A DNA stretch of 64,000 bases from Metridium senile (lineage: Eukaryota; Cnidaria; Anthozoa; Actiniaria; Metridiidae): NCBI GenBank assembly GCA_949775045.1, contig OX459108.1, forward strand, positions 10,208,072 to 10,272,071, read 5' to 3'. Of this stretch, positions 47,560-59,300 are shown piece by piece (the stretch's first letter is position 1; every line of letters begins with the position of its first letter). The notes beneath the pieces were generated by a model that saw only the letters and a program-made list of their open reading frames with translations, had not been told where the DNA came from and did no database searches. Made by a program: the position numbers and the translations under genes.

Positions 47560-47932
47560 CAAACACAGAATGGAGGAGTGATGCTCTAGTGCATGAATGA
47601 TTGGATAAATGAATGCTTTAGTGAATGAACGGATAAATGGGTGGACGAATGCTCCAGTAAACAAATGAATGATTTAATTCATGATTGAAAGGATAGATGG
47701 AATGAATGAATGAATGTTTCTTTTTGATAAATAACTCAACGCAATTTACAAGTGGAGCAAATAAATGGATGAATGAAATAAATGAACAGTTGAATGTACA
47801 TATGAGTGAATAATTGTATGGAAGGGATGAATAAATGAATCAACAAATCAATAAAACTGCTTGAATGATTCACTGTCAAAATGAATCAAGAATTAAAGAA
47901 TAAATAGACAAATAGATATATAACAAAATTAC
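47560..47932. repeat. GAATGAATG-rich simple repeat in the CAP-Gly gene
   Basis: Diverged ATGAATGAATG/AATAAATGAATC tracts flank the duplicate exons on the left copy. A shorter version is at 53835-53925. No gene. Confidence 0.7.
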
Positions 47933-48004
47933 CATCATAAGAGTGCGGCTGAGTTCTCCGCCCGCTCCCAGTCCCTCTCAACTCCACCTTATGCTTTGAT
48001 GACC
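47933..48004 (-). CDS. Chimeric 72-nt mini-exon (duplicate)
   Basis: The acceptor and first bases (GTAG then GGTCATCAAAGC) come from the start of the CAP-Gly exon, while the rest matches the 3' end of the preceding exon. It reads SSKHKVELRGTGSGRRTQPH then SYDG, followed by GTAATTTTG. The two parts are joined by an internal deletion. The result is 72 nt, phase 1-1 and in frame, so it could be spliced without breaking the protein. Expression is unknown. Confidence 0.5.
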
Positions 48005-48049
48005 CTACATGAAGACAGGAAAACAAATACAGTTTGGTACAATGTTATA

Positions 48050-48765
48050 CAAAGTAATATCGTTTCTTTTCTTACTGCCGTTCCCAATGCTTTAGTGAAT
48101 GAATGGATGAATGAATGAAAAAATGCTCCAGTAAACAAGTGAACGAAAGTAAAGTGTCTAACTCGAAAACTAAGTGTTAATTTAGACACTGACATTCCAA
48201 AAATTTACTAATAACAAAAATATGAGAAAAGAAAAATGTAATTAAACAATTAATTTGTAATTAGAACATAAGTATTTAAAAATGTAAAAGAATGTAAATA
48301 AAAAAGTATTGTATTGTATTGTAAACAAGTGAACGAAAGTAAACAAGTGAACGAATGAATGAACGAATGAATGTGCAAATTAACGTATTTTTTTAATAAA
48401 TAACGTAAGGCAGTAGGCCGTTTGCATAAAGCGTCATATACTACCAAGACCTGAATGCTTTCCCTACTTTCTTTTGTTAAATAATTAGTACCATGCAATT
48501 GTTTAACGTAACTATTCACAAGAGGGATTTAACATTTGAATAATAAAGAAAAGCCGTAAAGCATTCTGGTACTGGTAGTAAAATGACGTCATCGAGTAAA
48601 AGGCCTATTTACAAGTACAGCAACGGCGTAAATGTATGAATGAATGAATGATTGCATGGAAGGGATGAATAAATGAATCACCAAATTAATAAAACTGTTT
48701 GAACGATTCGCTGACACAATTTTAAAAAGAATAAGTCAAGAACGAAAGAATAAATAAACAAATAG
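48050..48765. other. Spacer between the duplicated CAP-Gly exons and the TRIM copy
   Basis: ATGAATGAATG-type simple repeats and AT-rich sequence. Short frames here read as Phe/His/Ser low complexity. No gene recognised. Confidence 0.5.
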
Positions 48766-48769
48766 ATCA

Positions 48770-50375
48770 ATAATTTGTCGAATATCCAGTCATTCCCTTC
48801 ATTTGTTGTTATTAATATTACTAGTGGACTATTAGATACAGGGTTGTCATAGACTACGAGTAGTCCTTCTTTTCCCTCCAGAATCAGTAATTTAAAAAAC
48901 GAGTGTTGCGGGATTCCTGTGGAGCGCGCCGGAAATAGATACTCAACGATCTATTTCCGGCGCGCTCCACAGGAATCCCGCAACACTCGTTTTTTTTAAT
49001 TACTGATTCTGGAGGGAAAAGAAGGACTACTCGTAGTCTAGGGTTGTCATGTTCATGAATACCTGCCATCAACTGACTATTAACACGTGGTCTAAAATCT
49101 GCTGGAGTAACCAGTACGTTTACATTTTCCAAAGCTTCATCCACGACTAAATCTCCTTCTGATGTTTTGAGCTCTACCGACAGCTTTGCTTTCTTTGTGG
49201 CCTCTATATCAGAAGGCTCAACTTTGATTGAGCTCATCTTTGAATCGGCCTTTTTGAATATTGATTGTACTAGTCCTAAGCCAGTTTTCACTTGATCACA
49301 AAGTTCATCATTAGGTTTGAACTCCATTCCAGAGATGCGTTTTTCAAACGGGTTGTAAGTGAAGTTTTGAGAACACTCTTCGTCTCGGGTATCAATCATT
49401 TCACTCGCTGTTCCGTTTTGTATGAAGTATTTGATGTACTCTTGTGATTCTGTAGTGTGACGTATTATACGTAAATTCTTGTCAGCCTTCGTTATGCTCT
49501 TCTGAATCTCATTCAAAAGTTTTTGTTCGTTGTCAAGGAGAGCCTTGGTTAACTTTTTGGTCAGTTTCTTGACTTGTTCTTTAGCTTTTTCTCCATCGTG
49601 TTTGATGAGGAGAGCAATTTCTTCTTGTTGTTTCTTTTCGTCAGTACTCATTTTGTCGATTTTTTCAAGGTTTTTGGAGAGCAAATTTGTTTCAGCGGAG
49701 ATGAACTCTTGCAGTGATGTTGTCTTGTGGTTGTGATGATGGTCTTTTAAGCAGAGCACACAGATTAGTATATTGCAGTCCTGACAGTGTAAATCCACTT
49801 CTTGATTGTCGTGAGTTTTACAAGGACTTTCTTTTTTCAGCATTATCTCGATATCCTCCTTCTTCAAGTCAGTCAACGAAACGACTTTGTGATTTTTAAT
49901 AAAAACTGAGTGGCTGTTGAAACACTCTTCACATAGCGATCGTTCACAGTCAAAACATTGAAACAATGCTTGCGAATGACTCGATCGCAGAAATTGAACA
50001 AATGTTTTGGATTTCGACCGACTCCAGGACTTGCAAGATTCTCGAGTGTACTGGACTGATTTGTAGGTCTTCGACGTCGTTTAGTTCTTGTAGCAGGGTT
50101 TGTGAGTTACATTGAGGACACTTGAATGTGTTGACTTGTTCAGTGAGTTGTGCATGTCTTTTGATACAAGACTTACAAAACGTATGAAAACATTGTAACA
50201 ACCTGGGTTCAATCAGTGTCTCGTTACACAAAGAACATTGGACTTGGTGCTTGAGATTTGCTAGAAATGACTCCATTTGACGCTCGTTTTCTTTTAGCAA
50301 ACAACGATGGTTTGAAATGAAAGTGACTCAGTATGCAGTTTCTGAGAAGTCACGGAAGATTGCATCATCGGTTCC
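48770..50375 (-). pseudogene. Broken partial copy of the TRIM-NHL gene
   Basis: Homology with 30165-31640 begins in the 5' flank (near 50375) and covers RING (CSLCNETLIEPRLLQCFHTF), B-boxes, coiled coil and filamin start. It stops around 48770, before any NHL repeat. A frameshift near 49955-49965 separates RING (start MESFLANLKHQ, about 50276) from B-box 1. A 189-bp palindromic element (48851-49039) cuts the filamin region. The region matching TPKDDVKLGK... of the parent is also deleted. It lies between the two copies of the segmental duplication. It keeps 5' flanking homology, which suggests DNA-level duplication rather than retroposition. Confidence 0.85.
48840..49050. mobile_element. 189-bp palindromic element with 11-bp target duplication (MULE-like)
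   Basis: The element 48851-49039 is almost a perfect palindrome: arms begin AGACTACGAGTAGTCCTTCT, contain CCCTCCAGAATCAGTAATT and TGCGGGATTCCTGTGGAGCG, and meet near GATACTCAACGATC. It is flanked by identical AGGGTTGTCAT on both sides (48840-48850 and 49040-49050). Duplications of 9-11 bp fit Mutator-like elements. It carries no gene. Confidence 0.85.
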
Positions 50376-51049
50376 CGGAACTGGTAATTGAATTTAAATA
50401 TTTATTCTCAAAAAGATACGTTACATATAAATAACAGTGGAAAAGAACCGATTGGATTTTATATGATATGGGCCGACGGAGCTTCATATTGCAACCCCCC
50501 CAAAAAAAGAAAATCAAACCCAAAATTTTACACCCAAAAAAATACATGACATGCCCCCCCCCCCCCCCCCCCCCAACAACACTTGAACTCGGAGATGTGA
50601 AAAAAACCCAAAATACGGGTTTCTTTTTAAGACCCAAAGAAATACGTGGCAGTTCTCTTGACCCCCAAAAATACCCAGAACGAAAATTGTCAACCCCCCA
50701 AAAAATACGTCGGACCTCCCCGTCATTTTACCTCCCGAGTACTTTGCCTGGGTGGGCATGGTTCCCCCTCCCGCATTTAAACAATGTATTCGCCTCTAAT
50801 CAAAAACGCTTTTGTTCAAGTCTAATTGTTTATTTCTAAACTTTTGAATGTTTAGCTTTACAAAGTTTATCGTGTGGTGTTTCAACCCCTTTGTTGCTTT
50901 AAGATGTTTGTAAACTCTTTTGGTAGCTTGTAATCTTCTTACACACACACACACACATTGTGCACATACCGCTTTTAAGGAATAAATCATTATCGTACCC
51001 AGTCCCTACTCATTCTCCGGATCTGAGATAGAAGTCATTTTAAAAACAT

Positions 51050-51575
51050 TTTCATTAAAAAACTTTGTAAGTTAATTTATCGGTGATAAACTGTTTATCT
51101 TGGTCTATGTATAAATGTTATATGCATATCATTACACTAATATACATGTCGCCTGCTAAGAAACAAACGTTTTCATTAAAAAACTTAAGTTAATTCATCG
51201 GTGATAAATTGTTTATCGGTGATATGTGTCTACGTATAAATGTCTACGTATAAATGTTATATGCATGTCGTCACTCTGATATGCTTAAAAGAACTTTGTA
51301 AGTTAATTCATCGGTGATAAATTGTTTATCGGTGATATGGGTCTACGTATAAATGTTATATGCATGTCGTCACTCTGATATGCTTAAAAGAACTTTGTAA
51401 GTTAATTCATCGGTGATAAATTGTTTATCGGTGATATGGGTCTACGTATAAATGTTATATGCATGTCGTCACTCTGATATGTTTAAAAAGAACTTTGTAA
51501 GTTAATTCATCGGTGATAAATTGTTTATCGGTGATATGGGTCTACGTATAAATGTTATATGCATGTCGTCACACG
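51050..51575. repeat. 98-bp tandem array in the right segmental copy
   Basis: About five units of TAAGTTAATTCATCGGTGAT, AAATTGTTTATCGGTGATAT and ATAAATGTTATATGCATGTC, against about three in the left copy. Confidence 0.88.
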
Positions 51576-51659
51576 TATGGTATAGTATACATAATTATTT
51601 ACAAGAGGGTGATTTAAAATCTATAAATTAAGGTAAGATTAAAAAAATATAACACTAAA

Positions 51660-51985
51660 ATAACTTTTGGAAATCACCCATTCTGATTGGTTGAGGCACG
51701 TGCTTTATGGGAGCACACAGCACGCGCGTTTGCATGTTGATCAAATATCTAAGTTTGTATTTTATAAAAGAAATAGAAAACCTGCTTACTGTGCTGTATG
51801 CAGTTATATATAAATCACCTGGGGATTGTCAGAAGATTCGAGAAGTGTTGAGAATCAAACTGCTTTACGTCATGCTTCTCTAAACACTTCCCTCGTGTTC
51901 TGACAGCCTCGCGTGGTTTATAACTGCACACAGCACGCGCGCGTGTTTTCTATTTCTTTATCATTTAGTATAGCGGTGCTAGATG
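51660..51985. mobile_element. Palindromic element, right copy
   Basis: Counterpart of 45370-45700, with the same AGAAATAGAAAACCTGC and CACGCGCG arms. Confidence 0.6.
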
Positions 51986-52515
51986 AAACTGGCCTAAATG
52001 TGCTTTGCTGCTATGGCATCTAATGTGAAATCGTTGTCATGGAAATAACCATTAATTTGGACCGGGGCGAGTTGTCACGATACCAGCCCTAGTAACCAAT
52101 GGAGCCGTTGTCACGGTAATGACCACAGTCTTGCTTTGTCAGTTTGTGTGGCAAATTGCCATGGTACCAGCCCAACTGGTAATGCACTACGCTGTTTCTA
52201 TGGTAACGTTGTGGCTGCAGACACTTGTTAGTTGTAACACATGATGACTTTGTCAAACTTGACAAAGATCCCTCTATTTGGTTTACTAGAGAACAACCGA
52301 GAAAACAATTATTAGTGCAAATAAAAACCGTAGATACTTTTCCGTAAATCGTGGGTTATTTGAAGCAAAAAAAAGTAAACACGTCCACAAGAAATGTTTA
52401 TCACCAAACAAACCAAAAACATTTTATTTTCATTTTTTGTCACTCGCGTTGTACAATATTTTGTTGTTGTTGTGAAGGATATTTTTTCAACTATAACGTA
52501 ATAATTTTTTTTAAC

Positions 52516-52706
52516 AAAAGACGTAATCAGCTAACGTGTTGCTATGTAAGTCTCCACCCAATTCAAATCTTTTGGGAATAAGATTCTTTGTCTTATGTAT
52601 TTCAATATCACGTGGAAAATATTTGGAACAAAAGTTTGTATTGTCAGAGGTTTTGAATTGGGTGGAAACGTACATAGCAACGCGTTAGCCGATTAGGTCT
52701 ATGTGT
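52516..52706. mobile_element. Palindromic element, right copy of 46320-46510
   Basis: Same arms (TAATCAGCTAACGTGTTGCT; AGCAACGCGTTAGCCGATTA) with a few substitutions. Confidence 0.75.
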
Positions 52707-53375
52707 CCGTCCCTTAGTGACGTCTTACCATTTGAAGTATTGATTGCCATCAAATGAACCATCGTGTTTTCCCTCTAAAGACATAATTAACACGATCATC
52801 AATAAACCACAAAATCATCGTCAAACTTTACACAATATATTACATAAGTTTATGCAGGATAATGGGCTCCTGGTTTACGCCAAAACCTTTCCGTTTTAAT
52901 CATTGTCAGTGATTATTCAAAACAAAAAATAACCCGCTTTTTATAAAAAAACCTGTTCATTTCTCTTTCTAAAAGCGCGCGAAACGCTGTATGTAACTAT
53001 CGAGTAACAGGGTGAATTTCTCGACCAATCAACGCACGCGCAATTTTTTATAATCACATGTGTATTAATACTACAATCATGTGCAAAATACCTTGGGACA
53101 TTATTATTATTATCTTATGAAAAATATTTCAACATCATTTTTCCGTTTCCCCCTCTCCCCCGTATCAATGTTGAGTTTTGGGAATGTGAAACGGTTGTCA
53201 TTTGAAAGACCAATCAACATTGCTCAGGGGGGAAGGGGGTTTGTAAATCAAATTGATACATTTTGTATATTTTTTAAAACTCAAACAAAAACGCTCATAA
53301 AAATGTGATGTAAAATGTCCCAACAATTTTGAACATTATTGTAGCTTCCTATAACGACTACGTCAATTCACTTAC

Positions 53376-56300
53376 CCTGGTTATCAAGCTCTACACCAAC
53401 ATACGCACCCGGACGTTGAGATAACGGACCTACGTAACGCACTACACCGCGTCCTACATTTCCGCCAGTCCGCATCACCACTACGCGTTTTCCGAGTCGA
53501 ATATCTCCCGAAGAAATCGGCATGATTGGTTTGGAGTAGTCCTTAGTCCTTATGCTATCAGCGGTCGTTATATAAGGCGTGGTTCCGTAGGAGGAGTCTG
53601 AAGTAAAGGACGAGTTGTGACTGGATCTAGTATAGTCGTGAGGCTTAGTGGAGGAGTAGTCTTGCTGTCTTGTAGTGGTATAGCTGGATGATTTAGGATG
53701 GTGTTTGTAGAGGTCAGTTAGGTAGTCAGACTTAGGCTTTGATGACCCTGCATGATGACAGGAAAACAAATACACTTTGGTACAAATTTATACAAATATG
53801 TTTATCTCTATATATATATATATATTAGTCATATATCGGGTGAATCACCAGGTCAATAAAACTGTTTGAATGATTCACTGTCAAAATGAATCAAGAATGA
53901 AAGAATAAATAAATAAATAAATAACAAAATTACCATCATAAGAGTGCGGCCGATTTCTCCGCCCGCTCCCAGTCCCTCTCAACTCCACCTTATTGTCACG
54001 TGACCCGTATGGCGTAGTTTCATTGGGGATACGCATATTTGCCCCGAACTCGTACTCCAATAAGGACGACCCAGATGACTCTGAACTTAGACTTCTATGT
54101 CTGCTACGTGAGAACGCGGGACGCTGTGTTATATCATCCAGTCCGGTACCCATAGTTCCGCGAAATGCTCCGGACGTCCCGTAGCCTGCGGGATTGTGTC
54201 TTCGAGTATAGTCCCGTGTTGAAGAACCGTTCAAAAGAGCGTGACTTGGTGTTACATGTGAGCTTATTTTATAAGCGTTGTCTACGTTGGTATCGGACCA
54301 TGTATTGCGTGAACTGCCTAGCCCGGACGTGTCTGCCCTGTTTAAGGTGACACCACCCAGTAGGTCTTTGTCTGTTGTTGGTTTGTAGTCGGTGAATCGG
54401 TGAAACGTTTCACGAAGATCAGCTTCGCTCTTTGCTCTAGTCAACCTATGAAAACAAAATACCAATTTTCAGTACGAATAGTAAATTTTTATCTGATCAT
54501 ATTCTCCGAGGATAATGGTGATGATGATGATGATGACTGTGATTATGATAATAGTGATGATAGCGGTGATGATTATAATGATTATGATAATGATAATGAT
54601 TATGATGTTGACGATGTAAGTAATAATGATGATGGTGATGATGATCATGTTCATGATAAAGATAATATCGAAAAAATCACCGGTTGTCTTTTCCAAATAT
54701 TACCCAAAACCCCTTCCTGGTTCCATTGAAATAGCAGCTCATATCGCACGACAAAATTGCTAATGTAATTGGGGTGATTATAATACCTGAACTCGCTTAT
54801 ATTCTTCTCTGCTTTAGTCTTCTCCAATTCTACCTTGGTATCGTTGTATTTTGTTTTCAAGTCTCTTTTCTGTGTTTCCAAACGATTCACTTTGTCTCGT
54901 AGTGTATGATTGGTTGCCTCTATTTGAGGTACCGTGTCATCTGCTAGAGAACGCATCGGCGAGCCATACGTCTTGCGTCGAAGGTCCAATGAACGCTGAA
55001 ACAAGTTACACAAGTTATTAATAATTCATTGCAAATTTATAAGAGAAATAATAACCGTGAAGAGTGTTGTAAATCTGCTACAAAATCGTTGTGTCAGACT
55101 GATTTTCTGATTGCAGTTTTAATTTATTTAATAGTACAATATTTAACGAAAGCAGTAGCACACGAAGTTTCGGGATCTCCATGATCACATTATCAAGTAA
55201 ATGGTTAGAGTTAAACTATGTACTACTATATGTATCACTAAAGCTCTAGTTAATTATTTCTCTGCGATATTTACTTATACGATGACATCAACAACAAGCA
55301 TGAATGTCAACTTCTTCATCATAATTATACTAAAATTACCTCAGCCAGAAGATCTGAGTTAACTTTATTCAAGTCCTCGTAAGTCAGTTTATTAATTGTT
55401 TTCAGACTCTCCTGTTCGTCTTTCATGGCTTGATTCTCTTTCTCAAGATCTCCAACACGTTTCTCCAACTCCTCGATCACGTGGTCTTTCTCGGATAGCT
55501 TTTGATGGAGGGTTTTCACCAAAACGTCCAGTCCCTTGGATCTCTCGATGTCTCGTTCAGTTAAGGCCGCGGCAGCCTAGTAAAAAGATTCAAATATAAA
55601 ATTAGACACTTTTTTAACGTCTCAATGTATCGCCATTACCATCACCATCTTTATCGTCGTTGCCATTGTCGTCGTCATCTTTATAATCTATGATAACGGA
55701 CCTCATATTCGTCGTTGTCGTTATCACCAACACTATACTGTTATTATCACTGCGATCATCACTATACATTACCATCATCTCCATCACCACTATCGTCATT
55801 ATCATATCACAATCTTTATCACCGTCGTTATCTTTATCATCTATGATATCGCTATCATCGGACATCGTCTTCGTCGTTATCACCAACATTACTATTCATC
55901 ATCGGCATCATTACCTCTACGCTTAACAGTTGTTGACAAAGTTCTTCATTAAGGGCTTTAAGCTGCTTGATTTCTTCTTCATAGACAGCTGTCCTTTTAC
56001 TCAATTCCTCCACAAACATTTCTGACATTCCTCGTCGATCGTCAGGACTAGAGCGTTTTCGTTCCTCGCCATTTACTGATGGACCGGCATTACCAGAAAT
56101 CGAATGGCCCACAATCATTAGGTCTTCATAAGCACTAGGACCCTTATCTTGGTGTCTGGTCGAGGTCTTATCAGTTTGGTGCCTGTAAGGCCCATGTGAT
56201 AGACCAGTTCCAGAGGTAGTTGTAAATGCACTGCGATCAGGTTGTCGATGAAATGGCCTAGAACCATGTGATAGGGCGTGGCTTTCACGTGGGTATGCAC

Positions 56301-59300
56301 GGTCCACAGGGAGCCCATTTTCAGACCTATGTGGAAGGGCTTGACGATCACGTTGATATGCAAGGTCCACTGGGCGCTCAGAGTCATGGCTCAGGGCGCG
56401 GCTTTCACGTGGCTGCACAAGATCCACAGGGAGCCCATTTTGTGGTCGATCAGGTAGAAGGCCTGCTCCATGTAGTGAGCTTCTTGCACTAGAATGTCGA
56501 CTAATACTAGGGGATGGTTCAGAGGGACTGGGTAACTCTCCTGGAGGACTGGTACAAGAACGATGACTGGAACCACTAGAAACCCTCAACTGGGTGCCTG
56601 TGTGGGTAGGTGTTGGATCTGACAAGGGTGGGGTAAGTCTTTCTTGTGACTGCCCAGAAAAGCCAATTGGTCCAGAATATCTCCTTTCGATTTGTTCAGA
56701 GCTCAGAGTACGGTGTTGAGGACTGGTCCTAGGCTCTGATTGGACACTTCTAGCACTGGAAGGACGGTCGTGAGGACTGGTCCAACGCTCTGATTGGGTA
56801 CTTCTAACGCTGAAAGGACGGTCGTGAGGACTGGCTCTAGGTTCTGATTGGCTACTTCTCGCACTGGAAGGTCGTTCTCGGGGACTGTTCCTTGTTTCTG
56901 ATTGGGTACTTCTAGCACTGGAAGGACGGTCGTGAGGACTGGCTCTAGGTTCTGATTGACTACTTCTACCACTTGCAGGTCGATTAACTTGAGGTTGGTC
57001 ATAAGGACTAGCTCTAGTTTCTGATTGGCTACCAGTTCCTTCACTTGAAGGTCGCACATGAGAAATGGGTGTTTGGTCGAGAGGACTGGCTCTAGGTTCT
57101 GATTGGCCACTACTGGCACTGCCAGGTCGGGCCTGAGGACTGGTTCTAAGTTCTGAATGGCCATCGCTTCCAGAACTTGGAGGTCGGTCTTGGGAACTAG
57201 ATAGTTGACCATAAGGACTGCCTTCTGATTGGTCACCTGCAGCACTGAGATGGGGAGGACTGGCTCTTATCTCTGATTGGCCATTCACTGGACTGACAGG
57301 TTGATTTGGGGGACTAGCGCTAGTTCCTGATTGGTTGCCATCAACAGTGACATCTGAGGGATCTTCTGGAGTAAGAGCACTATCAGTAGGGACCGTCTCA
57401 GTGAGTACATTATCAGGTATGTCACTGGTAAGAAATGTTCTAGTATAAGGACATGGTAGTTCATCTATCTGTGGGATTGATTCTTCAAGACTTTGTTCTT
57501 GTAGAGCACCATCTTCATCAGAAGAATCACTAAAATAAACAATTTCTTTAATGCAATAAACTGTTTTTCAGAATGTGAAACCTTGACTATAATATGCTTT
57601 ATTATAGAAAACTACATGTAAATGTGTGTCGAATGTGTGGTAACATATTCCGGTTTTTTTTTTTTTGACATTCAAATGAGGTGAAAGCTGGTTATGTAGC
57701 CTGCGTTGCATCCAGATTTTTTCTCCGTAAAGTCCGTCTGCGCATCAGAGAAAGATTTCTTGTTCTGGGCCCCCCGCATATGATTTTAGGTCTTAACGGT
57801 GATTGGCTATTACTAACAGCCATTTTGATTCTGACACATGAGCAGGACTGGGGACAATAATTAATAGCCAATCAGCGGACTTGTTACAATAAGCCAATCA
57901 GAGCGCGTACTCAAATCCAGGTACGCTGAGAACAAGAAATCTTTTCTCTGATTCGCAGACGGGACTTACGAGTAAACGAGTAACGTCTAGCTGCACGCAG
58001 GCTGCTGGTTGTGGAGATGTTTATTTCATAAACGATGAAGGAGAAGAAGCATTTCTCCAGCATTTCAACGATGTCTATAACAAAATAAGTATGCCAAAAA
58101 AGGAGTTGATTATCAGTAACCATTTTTGACCACTGTTGATATATATCTCATCAATTGAGCACTATAATTGTTTTAATTTGCGGCATTGCTGTTAGTTACT
58201 GTTAGCAGGGTAATTATTGTTGTGTCTGATTAGAATTGCTACCTGTTCATATTCATATTTATATGCAGTATTGCAATAAGTTATCATTATTGATTAGAAT
58301 CACTACCTGTTCAAAGGAGGAGGGCTTTGTCTTTTTGAGGAGTGTTCGCTGCTACCTTTGCTACTGGATCCACTGACTGTCACAGACGAAGATGAAGAGG
58401 ACAAACCTTCGTCTTTTTCTACTGAAAAATAGAAATGTGAAGTGTCAAGTCATTGGATAAAGGTACACCTAATTCAAAAAAGGTTGACAGGGCGAACGGC
58501 GATAGGTGATTGCACGACCGAAAGGGGCTTTGGGTAATACGAATTTCTTCTTATTCTATTCTAAATTACCCAAACACGGTTCAACGATGCCCTTAGATGT
58601 GTGTCTCGAAGATTTCGCTGAATGGTGGGGGCATTGTTTGGGTAATTTAGAAACGAATAAGAAGGAAATCGTATTACCCACATTTCCTTTCGGTCATGCA
58701 ATCGCCAATCGCCAATCGGGTATTTCTTCTCTTTTTATTGATTTATTCATAGCATATTTTGGTTGTACGTGTTTGTGTTATATGACCATAACAAGTTGTT
58801 GTTGTGGTAGATATAAATAGAAATATTTCTTTAAAAACATGCAATGAATCACAAATTAAGTCCATGTAACTGACATCCTTTGCAGGCTTTAGAGTGTGCC
58901 AGACTGTAGCTCCGGCTGCGACAACGATTTTTGAAATAGGTGTATGAAACATGACAAATACCTTTAGTTTCCGTGGTTTTACTACCAGCTTTGCCAGGTT
59001 TTTCACTCAGCTCCACTATCTCAATTGGCTTGACAGGTATTGGACTTTTGAGCAGTCTGTCATCAGGATTGGCTGGTTGACCTGTAAGTAGAGGTGGTCC
59101 ACCTCCCTCTGACTTAGCCCTCTGGATAAGCTCCTCAATCTCCTGGTCTGAGGATGTTGGGGACTGGCTCCCACTAGAAGGAATCCATGAAGGCTCTCCA
59201 TGTAACACCTATTGACCAATCAAGAAATTGTTATGAAAGTCTTATAAAAGTAAAATTCCAAATGTAATGTAAATGTAACAATTTCATTACAAAGAAAATA

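Larger units (their letters stand above)
50745..53800. repeat. Segmental duplication, right copy
   Basis: Matches 44300-47510 in order. This copy includes the fuller CAP-Gly exon and a longer 98-bp array (51050-51575). The exon's exact fit with upstream exons suggests this is the ancestral locus and the left block the derived copy. Confidence 0.92.

Noticed and set aside
58506..58820. 104-codon open frame
   Set aside because: It lies entirely within a MITE that fills an intron, and no family is recognised.
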